A stretch of 64,000 nucleotides of DNA from Neurospora crassa OR74A (Eukaryota; Ascomycota; Sordariomycetes; Sordariales; Sordariaceae), in the NCBI RefSeq assembly GCF_000182925.2, contig NC_026501.1, positions 5,311,917 to 5,375,916 of the forward strand. Reading direction: 5' to 3'. Both the position numbers and the translations under genes were made by a program. Below, piece after piece: positions 36,783-47,863 of the stretch (position 1 is the first letter of the stretch; each line of letters begins with the position of its first letter). Under the pieces are notes generated by a model. That model saw only the letters and a program-made list of their open reading frames with translations, was not told where the DNA came from and did not search any database.

Positions 36783-39700
36783 CTTGGCTGACCGGGAAAC
36801 GCGAGGGTTTTGATCTGTATTCTAGGCAAAGCCCGGGGGTGCAACGAGAGCGGTGGGGGGAGGGTCCGTGATGAGCCTGGGGTATCGAGACCCTGTCGAT
36901 GGTGCAGATGGAGACAAGACCGTGATGGTTTCTGATCGCGCGCAGGTTCGGACGGATCAGATGCCTGCTTATCGCAAGGGTCTTTTTTTAAGAAACAGAT
37001 GCTTTTCGGCAACAATAGCCGGGCCAAGAGCTGTAGGTATCCAAAGTGGTATTCGCGCGGGCAAATATGGGAGAAGCAACGACAAAATGTTCAGATAGCG
37101 TCCAAAGAGCGGTTGATGTGGACTAGAGAGTGGGCCGGCGTGGGTATTTACCCCTAGTGGTTGCCCTGAGTGTTTTGTCTTGGGTTGGCGGGCTGCGTTC
37201 CGCGATCTTATTGTCGCAGACTCTAGAAAATCAGGGAAAGTGTGTCCTTGCACCCCGGGTGGCTGGGGTGAAAGCGGATGTCGTTCGTGGTTCGCTGGAA
37301 AATCGGACAAATCGTCGGCCACGACGCAGAAGGTACCAGCAAAGCAAGCCCGCTAACCAAGACTCAGCGCTTGCGTTTCTTTTATGGGTTTTCTGCGACG
37401 GTCGGCTCCGCTGTAAGTGCGTCGGTGGCGCGCGGCGTGTCAGATGCCAAACCTTTTAACTGTCAAAATGCTAAAGCGACGGCAATCGCCAATGCCCAAA
37501 TGTCCAGATAATATCGTAAGTGTTCTGGCTTCAGCTCCCTGGTTTGATTAGCCGATTTAGTGTCTGAAGGCGCGGCGATCCAAGACGATCCGTAGGGACT
37601 TCTCTCCACTCCGAGACGCAGAGAAACAACCGACAGGCTCAGTTGTGGGGGAGCGACGGACAAGCCTGGGACTGGGGGTTCAGGTTTTTGGTGAGGTGGT
37701 GTTCGGAACAGCAGGGCTGCGACGTTCGATGGTGGAGTTTCTCGCTGACGTCAAGACCAAATGATCCACAGCTGAACAGGCTATTGACGTTGATTGGCAG
37801 CAATGATTAACAAGAAATCTACCCCAGCTACTAACTCTGCGGCTGTAGTCTCAAAAATTTGTTTCGTCTGATACTGTTTTAAAATCCGATCTGATGCCTG
37901 GGGCGTGCCGATATCATTTGTTGGTGCGAGAATTCTTCTTATAGGGGTTGATGAAGAACTGACGTCGACCAGATGTGAAGTTGGTGTTAGCGGAAGGGAT
38001 TCCCCCAGAGCTTGATAGTTATCGAAGGAGCGGGAGCGGCAGATAATAAGGCGAATTGACCTCGCTCGACGCATGAGGAAGTAAAGAAATCGGGTCTCGC
38101 ACAAGGGAGGGGGGAGGGGCGCTGCTTAATACGACAACAAGGGGTGACTAACCCTCTTTCAGCGATCCCGGTCGGCGCGGGTCCCATGCAGCAGAAAAGT
38201 TGCGTGGACCGGACCAGGGAAAAGTTCGATACTTGCCAATGGGAATGTGAAAACGCCGGAGAACCCGCAGCATCGACAAAGATGAATGCCAGTTAAAGGA
38301 AACCGAACAAGCCAGAAACGAAAGACAATATGGGAATGCTTGATCGGGGTTTATTGTTCAGAAAACGCAGATACAAACCGCTGCATCCAAAAGTTTCTGA
38401 AGTTAGGGAAGAAGTGGGTCGAAGATCGCGAGGGTTTCACGGCTGGATGAATGATACGACCCCGGATGTGATGAGGAGATGGACAGGGAGCGACAAGGGC
38501 CGACAAGGAGGCCGCGTGGTGTGCGAGGTGCTTCGTGGAGCCACCATTGATTCGCAAGTGGAACTCGAACTTATACCAACTCGTCGGATTCCCGTCGCGC
38601 CGCTCGACGCCAATGGAATGAAGCACAACGGGATACAGTCTTTTTTTTTTTTAATGCATTCGGTGTTTCCTACCTGGAGGTCGGGTACATGCTGGCAACT
38701 AAGTCTTTGACACTCGACAAGCGATAACGGCAAGCACAGAGCCGGCAAAAGGCACCAATCTCAACTCGGATGTTCATCGCAGCCCACGATAATATCTGGA
38801 ACTGACACACGCGACAGTTGCACAGGCCTGGCTGCTACCCATTACAGCGCGATGATTTGTCTGGATCTCGATAGTATTGTATTTAGTGACTTCGCGTTGC
38901 GCGAGTAATACTTGAAACCTCGAGACCCGAATCGGCAGTTTGCCCGCAACTGGTCCCCGCTACTTGCTGCGCCCACTGATGAACACGAGATGGCGAAAGA
39001 TGCCGCGTCACCTCTAGATGATCCATCGGAGCTTGTTGGCTCACATCCTTAACCATCAAGTTTTTTTTCTACTAAGCACACAGCCCACGACCACACGCTT
39101 CTCCACACATGTTATACATACGTCTTTGAATTTTGAGTGTATGGCAGGATAACAACCGATCCCGAACCGTGTCCCATTAGACATCTGCTGTTTCGTTGAT
39201 GACCACCATCCCAACATCTACCCTTTGGATTGCCCAGTTACAGCTGTACATAGTATGCTCACCATGTTGCCCGCAATTTGTGCATCTCGATTTGGTGAGA
39301 GTTCTATTACATGCGTCTCAGCTGTACCTGATTTAGGAACCAGACGTACCCACAGAATGTCGCTACCCACGCCTTGGTGAATACGAGCTTATTGACCTGC
39401 AGCGTAGTAGATCAGAATGCCGGTATCAAAAGGCACCACTACTCCCGGAGAACTCCTCCTGGTCAGACACAGAAAGATAGGCGTTGTGGTCATTGAGGTA
39501 ATTGATAAAATCACCGTGACGATTGTGTCCATCAAGTCTGGTTCCTATCATACTTCCCATCGCGCAATTTTGCATACTGGAGAATGTCCTTGTTTTGCAC
39601 TGCCCCAATCTTCGAAACAACGCCTCAAGTTTCGAACTGGTTTGTCCCTTGTCCCACGCAAGCCATGATCACCACTCGCCTTTACGTTGTACGATGAGCC

Positions 39701-41457
39701 CGTTGTGGATGATTTATTAGCTTATCAACTGAAGCCGCGACGCGTCACGCCAACAACCTACCCTGAGTTTAGTTGCAAATCCATGGTCTCGGTAGTCTCA
39801 TTTTACTCAGCCACCTACGATGGCCCTTGCGTTTCTGTTTCTACGGGTTCAGATCAGTGCGACATCGATCATGATCAATCCCACCATATTTACCCCACGC
39901 ACCCACCATTCGTGATGTCAAAACCATTCAAGCCCACCGTGACAGCTGAGCGTCTGTTGTCATGACGGACTACTAGATTTCGGTCTTGTCCTGTCGCCGG
40001 TTTTTGTACATCTCAAGCATCCTGCGAGTCTGTACTGTATTACAACCACTCGTCACAATCTCGAGAGAACCATGGAACTTGGTTAAGCATATACTTTGTT
40101 TTATCTCCAATCCCCATACATTTAGCAGGACAAGCATCGAACTAGCATCGTTCAAAAAGACAGACCACAGTTGGGTCCCAACCGGCCGGCTCCTGCCCCC
40201 GGCCGTTCGAAGCTCTCACCCCACTTTCTCTGAATTGGATTGGTCAGCTCTCATTGGGCCAGTCGGCAACAGCGACTTTGGACGAGGAGACTTTAGCGCG
40301 TTCACGATAATCGATAAGGCTGACTAAGTAGTTTATTTTTAGGTTGCGGGAGGCACAGGTAGGTATTCGCTGGATAAGGGGTGATTGTTTACTTTCTTAT
40401 CTGGCGAATATCTATCGTCTTTAAGGTGACGTTCAAATAGTCCCTTTTCTCTGTTTGATTGTTGCGATACCCGATACTATACTTAGCTGAGATTGGGGTT
40501 CTTACATCTCTTTCTTACAAACCGAAAACATAAAAAGAACATATCCTCCAAGCTTCCTTGGGTCATTTATCTGACGCCGACAACGGGCATGGTAGCTTAG
40601 TGTATAATTCGGGGTTATCATCTCCACCTGGGCTATGGCATTTGGTATTGGTACGGCACATGTGTTGACCCTAATAAACCTGTTCTGAACATATCCCTTC
40701 GTGGTTTCGTTCTCGCCAAAAGCTATAATCCATTCCTACAGTTAAATTGCGATCCCAAGCGCCCGAACGGAAACGAGAGTGAGTGGTAATGGAAGTAAGC
40801 GCAGCGGGTATTGAAACATGGCGCGGCTCAAAGATCCACTGTCTTGACGGATGATCCCTAAAAGGAACCCTACCCAGGCCCAAGTATCCAATCTCCGTTC
40901 CCCGCTGTCCGATTTGACAGTTTAACGCTTTAACCAAGTCGAAGCAACGTGAATATCACAAGTGCTGCTTCCGAAGACAACACATCTCAGACTGAAACAC
41001 GCATCCGGTCTTTCCGAATCGCATCGGCCAATCATGGACTACACCTCGCCGGCCGAACCGAATGCACGTCACAAATAGGTCATCGCCAACACGGATATAT
41101 TGGTCGGGACAGGTATCGATGCAGCCGCTCCGTAGGTCTATGGAAGTAAATTGGCTGTTGTTCGTTGGGCTGGCCCAGCATCGTTCCTACACCCTCCCCC
41201 GCGTGACTGAAAGGGTCGTTGCCTTCAACGGCCGAGCTGGTACCATCGTATGTCATTCCCCGGGCCATTTCCATGCTCGCCAGGCGCGCGCCCCCCTCCC
41301 CATGCGGCTTGTTTACAATTTATCTTAGGGTATCTTTTGAAGAGTCATGACGTTCGTGTGGACATGTGCCATGCCAAATGTTGAATCTCGTGGTCCCGTC
41401 TCGAGAACAGGGCGCTTGTAAGCCGGCGTGACCTGTGTATCTTGTCAACTCCTTTGT
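36783..41457. other. 4.7-kb gene-poor region
   Basis: No gene was recognised on either strand. The first part should hold the DUF2406 gene promoter. Open frames up to about 126 codons occur (38,330-38,710, plus; 39,986-40,327, plus; 36,969-37,322, minus), but none shows a domain or splices convincingly with a neighbour. A T11 run lies at about 38,640-38,651. A tRNA A-box-like string lies near 40,595 but has no B box. Non-coding RNA or long UTRs cannot be excluded. Confidence 0.45.
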
Positions 41458-42129
41458 TCAAATCGTTCGATGATTTGATAATGTGGTCCCGAGTGCTGGA
41501 TCCGACTTCGATGAATTAGATCGGGGAATACGGCGAGTTGCCTGTGGCCATACAATATCATACCCAAAATCTCTCCCGGGATAATAGAGATCAACCAGGC
41601 CAATAGTCAATGCATCTGACATCTGCTGCACCCTTCCCTGAAATCTTAACCGTCTGTCTTCACTCAGGCTTGTCAAGCTCGGCTCTTGTCTGAGAAGGCG
41701 GATAGTAATGTTGCCTGATCCATGTTCACGAAGCCATGTCCAACACATTCCTGACCTGTGGGACATCTCGAATTCGAAAGGCCTGGCCGAACAAGGGACC
41801 GAGTCGATGTCCAAAGACAAACGGTAAAGCCACCGTCTAGAGTCTTTGAGGTCAAGACCTAAAAGATCACCGTTAGTATGACATATCTCCTCTGGACTGG
41901 GAGTGTTGGCCTTGCTGATGTATGGGCATGCGGTTGCCGATCTGAAATGAGATACTTCATTTCGAAACCGACTGGCACGGACACACAAACATGGAGTTGA
42001 ACCAAGAGCCATCAAGGTTCTCACGAAACGGGGTATGATGTCGTGGGCCGCACACTTGTCATAAATCCTAGGAAGAGCGTTAACCAAAGCTACAGCATTC
42101 AAGGATCGGTCAATGGTCTTGGGTAGCAA
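41458..42129 (-). CDS. Hypothetical protein, orphan 223-codon frame (possibly partial)
   Basis: An uninterrupted minus-strand frame of 223 codons, much longer than chance frames around it, so probably real or a recent relic. The first codon of the frame is TTG; no ATG occurs nearby, so the true start lies upstream through an intron or frameshift. A plausible acceptor (GGCTAAAATTCAACAG) ends at about 42,163. Another frame upstream (to about 42,350) is open and Gln/Ser-rich but has no matching donor. Central motifs include FEFEMSHRSGMCWTWLREHG, LTSLSEDRRLRFQGRVQQM and VDLYYPGRDFGY, none of which I can assign. No membrane span or signal peptide is seen. Its 3' end lies in gene-poor DNA and it follows the eL33 gene on the same strand. 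Confidence 0.4.
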   Translation of the reverse strand: MLPKTIDRSLNAVALVNALPRIYDKCAAHDIIPRFVRTLMALGSTPCLCVRASRFRNEVSHFRSATACPYISKANTPSPEEICHTNGDLLGLDLKDSRRWLYRLSLDIDSVPCSARPFEFEMSHRSGMCWTWLREHGSGNITIRLLRQEPSLTSLSEDRRLRFQGRVQQMSDALTIGLVDLYYPGRDFGYDIVWPQATRRIPRSNSSKSDPALGTTLSNHRTI

Positions 42130-42445
42130 AGCGTGGCTATTGTGATTGAGAGGACCTGTTGAATTTTAGCCCAGGCTGGCTTTGATTGATTTGTGACATA
42201 GGAAGACTCTCGTCTCCTCCCCATTGCGCCGTTTCATGAACCACTCCCGTTGATGAAGCATTCGTCTCCCACCCAGCACTTAACTGCGGGATTCTCAATC
42301 GCAATTGTTTGGCATGTCTTTTTTTTGGTAATGCCTTTGATTTTGAATGCTAGAAGCAAGGCCCGTTTGCCGACCCCTGCTAATCCCTGATGCACCGAAA
42401 TCATAAACCACCTTTACCACTCAACTCCGGCCTGACTCATCCCCT

Positions 42446-43205
42446 TTAGATAGACGAGGGGTAGAGCATGATGCGGACGGAGGCACCGAAGGACCTGGAG
42501 GGGAGGGGAGCGGCGAACTTGGCGCGGACAACGCCGGAGTTGCCTGTAAAGTCCAAGGTCAATATTCAACATTCTACCCACAATCTCGGGGAATGGGGAT
42601 ATTTACCGTGAGGCCTGGTGACCTTGCCCCAGATCACGCGGATCTTGGTGCCACGAACCTCCTTCTGGCCGCGGTAGACATAGGCGACGCGCTTGCCGAG
42701 GTAGAAGCTGTATCCCCAGTCAATATCCATCACCGTGTGGTTCGAAATAAGTTTACCACATACTTGGCAGCAGCAGTGTCATCAACACCCTCGATCTTGA
42801 TCAAGCTGGTCTTAGGGTGGGTGGTGTGACGGCCACGCTGATAGCTCAGGTGGCGACCCCTAATGCGATTCCTCTCGTCAGTCCTTGCTCGGCACGTCGT
42901 ATTCTCTGGTCTCGTTTCCGAAATGACCTGGTTCCTAGCAACTGTCGTCTTCGGGGGTATCGTTTCGTGGCGGCGCAACAATCGCAGACTCGTTCGCATC
43001 GTCGATTCATTCCGAGGGTGACTACTCACTTGACATATACTGCAAAAAACGGGGTCAGCAATGTACAAACTTGCAAGAGGCACATAAAACCATATACACG
43101 GGTTTCGCGACGCCGATAATCTCAAGGCGACGACGACAACACCGGCAATGTTCTTTGCGCAAGTGGTTTGGGAGTCTCACATCTGTGGCCGGCTTCGGTA
43201 GGCAT
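42446..43205 (-). CDS. RPL33: 60S ribosomal protein L33 / eL33 (L35Ae family)
   Basis: Five exons on the minus strand: 43,181-43,205, 43,030-43,039, 42,764-42,859, 42,607-42,707 and 42,446-42,543. Together they total 330 nt and encode 109 residues, the usual eL33 length. Exon 1 gives MPTEAGHR, exon 2 is only 10 nt (TATATGTCAA) and supplies LYVK, and exon 3 continues [11 protein letters not shown]. Later conserved segments are [43 protein letters not shown] and [14 protein letters not shown]. eL33 is a structural protein of the large subunit. Introns are 141, 170, 56 and 63 nt, the first two unusually long for this window. Upstream, a telobox-like AAACCCTA (minus-strand sense) lies at 43,383-43,390, about 180 nt before the start. 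Confidence 0.93.
43030..43039 (-). other. RPL33: 10-nt microexon of RPL33
   Basis: The acceptor TTTTTTGCAG immediately precedes TATATGTCAA, which is followed by the donor GTGAGT. Including these 10 nt is required to build HRLYVKGRH across exons 1-3; skipping them breaks the frame and loses invariant residues. Too short for ORF-based gene finding. Confidence 0.88.
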
Positions 43206-45890
43206 CTTGACTGGCGATATGTTCCGCTTGATCAAAATTTCCCTGCCACGATAAAAGGGAACTCAGCAAGGAGTCTTGTATGAAGACAATTGCTGATCCG
43301 GAGTCCTGCGTTGGGCGACGTGGTTGTGGCTCTGCACTTCGACGGCTCCTGGTAATTCGAAAATTGCCTGGTGGGAATTTGGTAGGGTTTGTGGTACTTT
43401 GGACGGTTCGGAGTTTCTCACCTTCCGAAAAATGTGCGCCGCGCGAATGAGAGCCCAGGAGCGCGTCATCCCAGCAGGGTAAGATGTGGCTGAGGTCCGT
43501 GCCAAGCCACATTATCGGACCCCTGAGGTAGACCTTCACTTGTGCATGTTTCGATAACGCATGGACACCCATCGGTCCTTATCTGTAATGTTATCTTAGT
43601 AGCTCCTCCGCAATCCATGATGCAATCGATGGTTTTTTGGTCTTTTGGTTTGCCCCTCTTTGTCATCGTGGGCTCCCAAGACCTGACCTCGCAAGCTCCC
43701 GAACCTCAATTGACTGTGTCCCCCACAACCATACTCGACTTCAGCCCCCAAGACCTCGAGATCAGATCAGGAATGCTGCCGGAATCAGTCTGCAATACAA
43801 AAACAGTAGTACAGTGATCATCAATTATCCGATGGCCTCCGTCTTTGTTACCAATACAGGTAGAGTTTTCGCTTTCTCTTGATGCCGGTGAGAGCAGGCT
43901 TCGCCTGCCTGCAAGATATATGTATATAGTAAGCTCAAACAAATGGTGTTTTCGCAGCTTAGTAAACCGGAGCGTGTACACTCCACTCGGCGTGTGCCAT
44001 TGTTTAAACCCGAAGCTGCAGATGACTTTCTGCTCTGACACGGCGCCTTTCAAGAGCGCGCGTGGCGTAAGACCGGTGGTTGGCCTCTTGGAAGTCAAAG
44101 CAAATTATCCTGTAATTTGGCAATTTTCGTCTCGGCGAACCGCAACCTACCTAAGTGCTGGCAGATCTCTCTTCTTCACACCGGTAAAGAGAACCTATCA
44201 TTGAAGTTGCCTCGCCCATGCTTCTCGGGCAGACTTTGGATGGTTTGTTGGACGTACCTGTTCTAGTTGACCCGGCGGCATTTCTGTCTCTAGGACGGAA
44301 AAATCAAGTTGGCTTCTCCAACGATGCCATCTAACTGTGAACGGATATCGGAACAATAATCTGCAGGAGCAAAGCGAAAAATCTAGCCCATGCAACATAA
44401 TAATCCGGTGGATGCGGTATATTTACCCCCGACCGACCCTGAAGAACTGGAACGGCATGGGTTGTCCAAAGTCGGTATACAGGATCACGGTTGACAAATA
44501 CACTTGGTTGAGCTAGTATGGAGCCATCCGTACCTCTACGGTCCCAAACACGGATTCAATTCACCTTTCCGCATCCCCCCACTATTCCCAACAGAAGCAC
44601 AACTTGAAGGGATCCATACATGCACTTTGAACTGCTTGGAGCTCCAAACACAACAGGCACTCGTCTAGTTAACATGAACTGCACTTTAAGACTCGAAACC
44701 GTTCACTCGCTGTATCCAGACTTTGAGGTCTGAATCCATCACCTACCGAGGACCATATTAGCTCAGGTAGCTTATTATGACCGTACCCACTCGTTCTACA
44801 GCGCATACTGTCAAAAATTGTCCAGGGGCAACCCTGTTACGGCGCAAGATCGGAGTGTAGTGTAAGCTGTCACTGTCTGGACTTCTTTCTACACTACCGG
44901 CGGGAGTCATCTGGTCGAAGTCGAGGAACCATTTGACGGCACGCGCTTCGGATCCATACCCTGGCTTTCGGTTCCATTGCTCGAGGCTACGGAGACGACG
45001 GCTTCCATCACCAGGGTTCCAATGATGTTAAGACATCTATCAGCCGGAGATCGGTGGAACCATGACATCTATAAGGCAAGTACGGGACGGGACCGATGTC
45101 CAGCTTCGCGAGACCAACACCCAACATCTCATGTCTCGAACCCAGCCAAACCGACAATCAGCCAACCTCCACAGCTCCCGTCCTGGAACACGGAGTGGAT
45201 GTAAGCATGCAGGGTATCACTGAATCTGACAGGGGGGAAGCCAATCTGGCAGCCCTTTTGTTTGATGCGATCAATTCGGAGGAGGAATATGGCGTCTATC
45301 ATGCATTAGGTAACATGAACGGGAGACAAGTTCCGTCCGGAAAGGCCGGCGGGGTTGGGGGTTGTTCAAAAGAAGCAAAAGCTCTCTTGTTAGAGCAGTT
45401 ATCAGATGGGGTCTAAGCTTTGGAGGCGGCATGGCACCGTTCACTCGGTCGTTCCCTTTCATGAGGTAGGTACCTCTAAGTGGTGCCAGGGTATGCACTC
45501 ACCTCTAGCGCGCGGTGCGGGGCCGTGAGTAAGCTTGCCCCTCGTGGGCCATGGCCCATCAACTGGACTGACTGCGGCAACATCAGCTTCAGTTTGAGGG
45601 TTGCAGGCAGTCTGCGCATCATTCGCTCCCAGGTGCCCTGGACCGGCCAGGTTCTAGGTTGAGGGAGGTTCACCCAAATGCCCGCACGCCGTAGAATTCC
45701 CATTCACTTTTAACCCCGAAACCTTGACCAAGCCTGCCCACTCTGTGCCAATACTTTCTTCAACCCCCATCAGCCAAAAACGCAATCCTCTTCTTCCACT
45801 TTTCTCGTCGTCCTCACAGTCTCCTTCTCCCTCGCTCAACCACCAACGCGACGAACTTGGAATATCGATTCACACTAGACGACCGCTACA
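43206..45890. promoter_or_regulatory. Divergent region between RPL33 and ZWF1
   Basis: The 2.7-kb gap separates two divergent starts. Near RPL33 is the telobox-like element at 43,383-43,390. Near ZWF1 is an AGGTACCT palindrome (45,468-45,475) and a CT-rich leader (about 45,770-45,850), typical of fungal promoters. Open frames of 60-140 codons in the middle (for example 43,706-44,098, minus; 45,096-45,416, plus) have no recognisable domain. A non-coding transcript or lost gene is possible, but I see no support. Confidence 0.45.
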
Positions 45891-47863
45891 ATGGCATCTG
45901 ATCACCATGGAGCGTGAGTGCCCCTCACCCCGCCAGTATCAGACATTGCGTGGTGGAGCTCAACAGCTTTTGGGGTTCGTTCGCATGACTCTGTGCGGAT
46001 CAACCTTTTGGGCATGTTCGCCCGCCTGCGATTTCTATCTAAATGAGCCCCGCGAAGAGCTCTTATCAGGAGGACCTTTTGCTCTATGTTTGGTGGTTGG
46101 TGATTTGGAAGTGCTTGCTAACAAAAATGGCGTTGCAGTGCGGTAGAGCTCAAGGACAACACCGTCATCGTTGTCCTTGGCGCCTCTGGCGATCTCGCTA
46201 AGAAGAAGACCGTGAGTTCCTGCTTACCATTGGGCTACTTCATATGGCAATCGGCTGACGTGCAACTAGTATCCCGCGCTCTTCGGACTGGTGTGTATGC
46301 CCTCTTCTCGGTCGCCTCCGATTGAGGAGCTAATGTTATTGCTGTAGTACCGCAACCAATTTTTGCCCAAGGACATCCGGATTGTGGGCTATGCCAGAAC
46401 TAAAATGGACCACGACGAGTACATCCGCCGCATCAAGTCGTACATCAAGACTCCCACGAAGGAGAGCGAGCAGCAGCTTGAGGAGTTCTGCTCCATCTGC
46501 ACATACGTTTCCGGCCAGTACGATCGCGACGACTCCTTCCTGCAGCTCAACAAGCATTTGGAGGAACTGGAGCAAGGAAGGAAAGAGAACAACCGACTCT
46601 TCTACATGGCTCTGCCTCCCAGCGTTTTCACCATTGTTTCACAGCATCTCAAGAAGTGTTGCTACCCCTCCAGGGGCGTTGCCCGTGTTATTGTAAGTCA
46701 CTAATCGTATCCGTTGTTACTCAGCCCTTGTCTAACACTGCAACAATAGGTCGAGAAACCCTTTGGCAAGGACTTGGCAAGCTCTCGAGAACTGCAGAAG
46801 TCTCTTGAGCCCGACTGGAAGGAAGAGGAGATCTTCCGTATCGACCATTATCTAGGCAAGGAGATGGTGAAGAACATTCTCATTCTGCGTTTCGGCAACT
46901 CCTTCCTTGGCGCTACCTGGAACAGGCATCACATCGACAACGTCCAAATTACATTCAAGGAACCCTTCGGCACCGAGGGCCGTGGTGGCTACTTCGACGA
47001 GTTCGGCATCATCCGCGATGTGATGCAGAACCATCTGTTGCAGGTCCTTACGTTGCTTGCCATGGAACGCCCCATCTCTTTCTCCGCTGAAGATATCCGT
47101 GATGAGAAGGTGCGGGTCCTCCGCGCCATTCCGGCAATCGAGCCCAAGAATGTCATCATTGGACAGTACGGCAAGTCGCTTGACGGAAGCAAGCCTGCTT
47201 ACAAGGAAGACGATACGGTCCCCAAGGATTCCCGCTGCCCCACTTTCTGTGCGCTAGTTGCGTACATCAAGAACGAGCGTTGGGATGGTGTACCTTTCAT
47301 CATGAAGGCAGGCAAGGCCTTGAACGAGCAGAAGACCGAGATCCGCGTGCAGTTCAAGGACGTCACATCGGGCATTTTCAAGGACATTCCTCGCAACGAA
47401 CTCGTTATGCGCATTCAGCCCAACGAAAGTGTCTACATCAAGATGAACTCTAAGCTTCCCGGCCTGAGCATGCAGACTGTTGTCACCGAGCTTGACCTCA
47501 CCTACAGGAGACGCTTCTCCGACCTCAAGATCCCCGAAGCTTACGAGTCCCTTATTCTCGACTGCTTGAAGGGTGACCATTCCAACTTTGTCCGTGACGA
47601 TGAGCTCGATGCCAGCTGGAGAATCTTTACCCCTTTGCTCCACTATCTCGATGATAATAAGGAAATCATCCCGATGGAGTATCCTTATGGTATGTGATCA
47701 CCAAGATGTTCTATGGAATGATACTCAGTACTAACATCGTCTAGGTTCTCGCGGCCCGGCTGTTTTGGATGACTTTACGGCTTCGTACGGGTACAAATTC
47801 AGCGATGCTGCGGGCTACCAGTGGCCCACAACCTCCGCCATGGGGTCGGGCATGAAGTTGTAG
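45891..47863 (+). CDS. ZWF1: Glucose-6-phosphate 1-dehydrogenase
   Basis: Six exons: 45,891-45,913, 46,139-46,211, 46,270-46,290, 46,348-46,692, 46,750-47,689 and 47,745-47,863; 506 residues, standard for G6PD. The enzyme oxidises glucose-6-phosphate with NADP+ in the cytosol, the entry step of the oxidative pentose phosphate pathway. The nucleotide-binding motif GASGDLAKKK (22-31) lies on exon 2, EKPFG (156-160) opens exon 5, and the substrate and catalytic motif RIDHYLGK (184-191) follows. Conserved NVQITFKEPFGTEGRGGYFD and the C-terminal half are complete. Exon 3 is only 21 nt (YPALFGL). The first intron is long (225 nt) and sits after codon 7, a position where alternative splicing or regulatory elements could act. 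Start: ATG after a CT-rich leader; exon 1 gives MASDHHGA. Confidence 0.96.

Noticed and set aside
40590-40660. tRNA-like string with an A-box-like TAGCTTAGTG
   Set aside because: No B box (GTTCRANYC type) follows within tRNA distance and no acceptor stem could be paired.
42860-43180. Possible snoRNA in the long RPL33 introns
   Set aside because: A CTGA string occurs near the end of intron 2, but no acceptable C box or terminal stem pairs with it.
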